NCBI RefSeq assembly: GCF_000715495.1
Contig: NZ_JNLX01000165.1
Location: forward strand, 48,866 to 112,865
From: Hymenobacter sp. IS2118
GTDB taxonomy: Bacteria; Bacteroidota; Bacteroidia; Cytophagales; Hymenobacteraceae
DNA: 64,000 nucleotides
Direction of reading: 5' to 3'
The position numbers and the translations under genes are program-made. Below, piece by piece: positions 62,881 through 64,000 of this stretch. Each line of letters begins with the position of its first letter. The stretch's first letter is position 1. The notes under the pieces were generated by a model. The model had not been told where the DNA came from and searched no databases. It saw only the letters and a list, made by a program, of their open reading frames with translations.

Positions 62881-62994
62881 ACCTGTAGGAACGGTTTCAC
62901 TAGCAGGCAATTTGCAGCCTATAATTCTGATTGGCCCACTTTGAGGGTAAGTCTAAAATATTTTTTAAATCAGCTAAAGCAAACATTTTTTTCA

Positions 62995-63162
62995 CTATCT
63001 ACGCATGTCTGTAATCTCACCTGAATAATTGTGGTCATATAAATACGCGCCATTACGACTATACACAGCGATAGAGCGCCAACCATGTTTCCCATCAAAT
63101 AGAATTGTATGAATACGATTCAAAGATGAAAGTTGAATATCGTTCGAATTAAGACGGCACAT
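62995..63162 (-). CDS. AT-rich small gene or 3' remnant cut by the IS element
   Basis: A 55-codon frame on the minus strand (MCRLNSNDIQL... to ...SGEITDMRR) ends at 62995-62997. It stays open upstream through the ATG to about 63207, where the IS5-type element begins (adding CPHALEYIPCESYYI). The text has a protein-like mix (ILFDGKHGWRSIAVYSRNGAYLYDHNY). Base composition is much richer in A and T than anywhere else in the window, a sign of transfer. It is either a small complete gene or, more likely, the end of a larger gene whose start lies beyond the IS. No family recognised. Confidence 0.4.
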   Translation of the reverse strand: MCRLNSNDIQLSSLNRIHTILFDGKHGWRSIAVYSRNGAYLYDHNYSGEITDMRR

Positions 63163-63199
63163 AATATAATATGACTCACAAGGGATGTATTCTAGGGCG

Positions 63200-64000
63200 T
63201 GAGGACATTAAGAAATGAGTTATTCATCTAAGCCAATCAAGTGCTGCTCCGATATGCCAGAACGCGAGGAAGGAAACGATGGTCTTCTCGTAGCGGGTGG
63301 CCAAGCGGCGATACTGCTTCATGCGTCCGAAAAAGCGTTCGATTTTGTTGCGGTCGCGGTAGGCATTCTCGTCCAGGGGCAGCGGTTGGGTGCGGTTGGG
63401 GTGGCTGGGGATGACGGCTTGAATACCGCGTTGAGCGCAATAGGCGCGGGTTTGGTCGCTGTCGTAGGCCGTGTCGGCCACTACCTGGCCCACGTCGAGG
63501 CCGTCGAGCAGGGGCAGCGCCTGCGGGCTGTCGCCGGCCTGGCCGGGGGTGGCGAGCAGGCGCACCGCGTTGCCCAGCGACTCGACGCAGGCGTGAATTT
63601 TGGTGCTCATCCCGCCCCGGCTGCGGCCGAGGCACTCGGTCTGAGCGTCGCTTTTTTTTGGCCCGCCGCGTGCTGGTGCGCCCGCACGATGGTCGAGTCG
63701 AGCAGCACCCAGTCCAGCTCCGGCGCTTGGACGACCTGGAAAAGGCGGCGCCAGACGCCTTTTTCGGCCAGCCGGCGGAAGCGTTTGCGGGCCGTGTCGG
63801 ACTTGCCGAAGCGTTCGGGCAGGTCGGCCCACGGGCAGCCGGTGCGCATTATCCACACCACAGCGTTGAAAAACAGCCGGTTATCGACGGCCGTCGCCCC
63901 GCCATCGGCGGCCTTGCCGGAGAGGTGCGGGGCAACCAGGGCCCAGGTAGCATCAGAAATTTCGTGACGGCGCATGCTGAAAAGTAAATAAGCAGTAAAC
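63200..64000 (-). mobile_element. IS5-family insertion sequence, right end beyond the window
   Basis: A transposase gene in two overlapping frames fills 63224-63975. The left boundary lies between about 63185 and 63220; I could not define the terminal repeats because the other end is outside the window. It adjoins an AT-rich gene fragment that it probably interrupts. Confidence 0.8.
63224..63975 (-). CDS. IS5-family transposase made by -1 frameshift
   Basis: Frame 1 (63975 to 63607) encodes an N-terminal IS5 domain (RRHEISDATWALVAPHL, RLFFNAVVWIMRTGCPWADLPERFGKS) and the first catalytic Asp (LDSTIVRAH). Frame 2 continues to 63224 with GGMSTKIHACV, the second Asp (VVADTAYDSD) and the Glu region (RNKIERFFGRMKQYRRLATRYEK). 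They meet at eight A residues (63652-63659 on the minus strand), where CAA-AAA-AAA-GCG can slip back by one to CCA-AAA-AAA-AGC. This two-frame design is normal in the IS427 group of IS5. All three DDE residues are kept, so the element may be active. Confidence 0.88.

Overview
The window looks like chromosomal DNA of a GC-rich member of the Bacteroidota, most likely Hymenobacter or a close relative (family Hymenobacteraceae). The reasons are: a 287-residue primary sigma factor without the long N-terminal region; almost no Shine-Dalgarno sequences except in front of infC; repeated promoter elements of the form TAnnTTTG (two with TTG exactly 19 bases upstream); a bacillithiol deacetylase; a likely serine palmitoyltransferase; and topoisomerase IV subunits of Bacteroidota type. 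The genus is inferred from protein style, not from a search.

Layout. 1-5.1 kb: 3'-truncated TPR protein, an R2K-type ATP-grasp ligase next to an Imm22-like immunity protein, and holA. 5.2-10.3 kb: tyrS, a histone H1-like protein, a sphingolipid-type alpha-oxoamine synthase and biotin carboxylase. 10.5-20.5 kb: a Xre-RES toxin-antitoxin pair, bshB1, an M23/LysM peptidase, trxB, rpoD, pnp, rpsO, an LptF/G permease and a START-like protein. 20.6-24.6 kb: tRNA-Met and the infC-rpmI-rplT cluster beside thrS. 24.7-36.5 kb: two TPR envelope proteins, parC and parE with a likely small RNA between them, an AI-2E-family permease, a PA2169-type protein and an exonuclease/GIY-YIG fusion.

36.5-47.8 kb is a coherent short-chain fatty-acid module on the minus strand: porin, metabolite:H+ symporter, a small membrane protein, a symporter-histidine kinase fusion, its response regulator, propionyl-CoA synthetase and acetyl-CoA synthetase. 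It is bordered by a lone InsA-like DNA-binding protein. 48-62.6 kb: flavin reductase, a MITE-like repeat, SbtA-type bicarbonate permease, a GT39-like glycosyltransferase, a TetR-ABC-HlyD-TolC export operon, a Thermus-type isocitrate dehydrogenase, an SPFH lipoprotein and a tandem pair of secreted paralogues. 62.6-64 kb is a decay zone with two gene fragments, an AT-rich small gene and an IS5-family element that runs to the window edge and carries an A8 frameshift site.

Most attractive leads: (1) a roughly 65-nt small RNA between parE and parC with a perfect -33/-7 promoter and a terminator; (2) infC starting at AUA behind the one strong Shine-Dalgarno sequence noticed; (3) the R2K ligase/Imm22 pair; (4) a roughly 170-bp degenerate palindrome forming the holA/tyrS divergent promoter; (5) the fatty-acid module with its sensor-transporter and the InsA-like neighbour; (6) an export ABC protein with three degenerate catalytic motifs. 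No CRISPR array, rRNA operon or prophage was seen.
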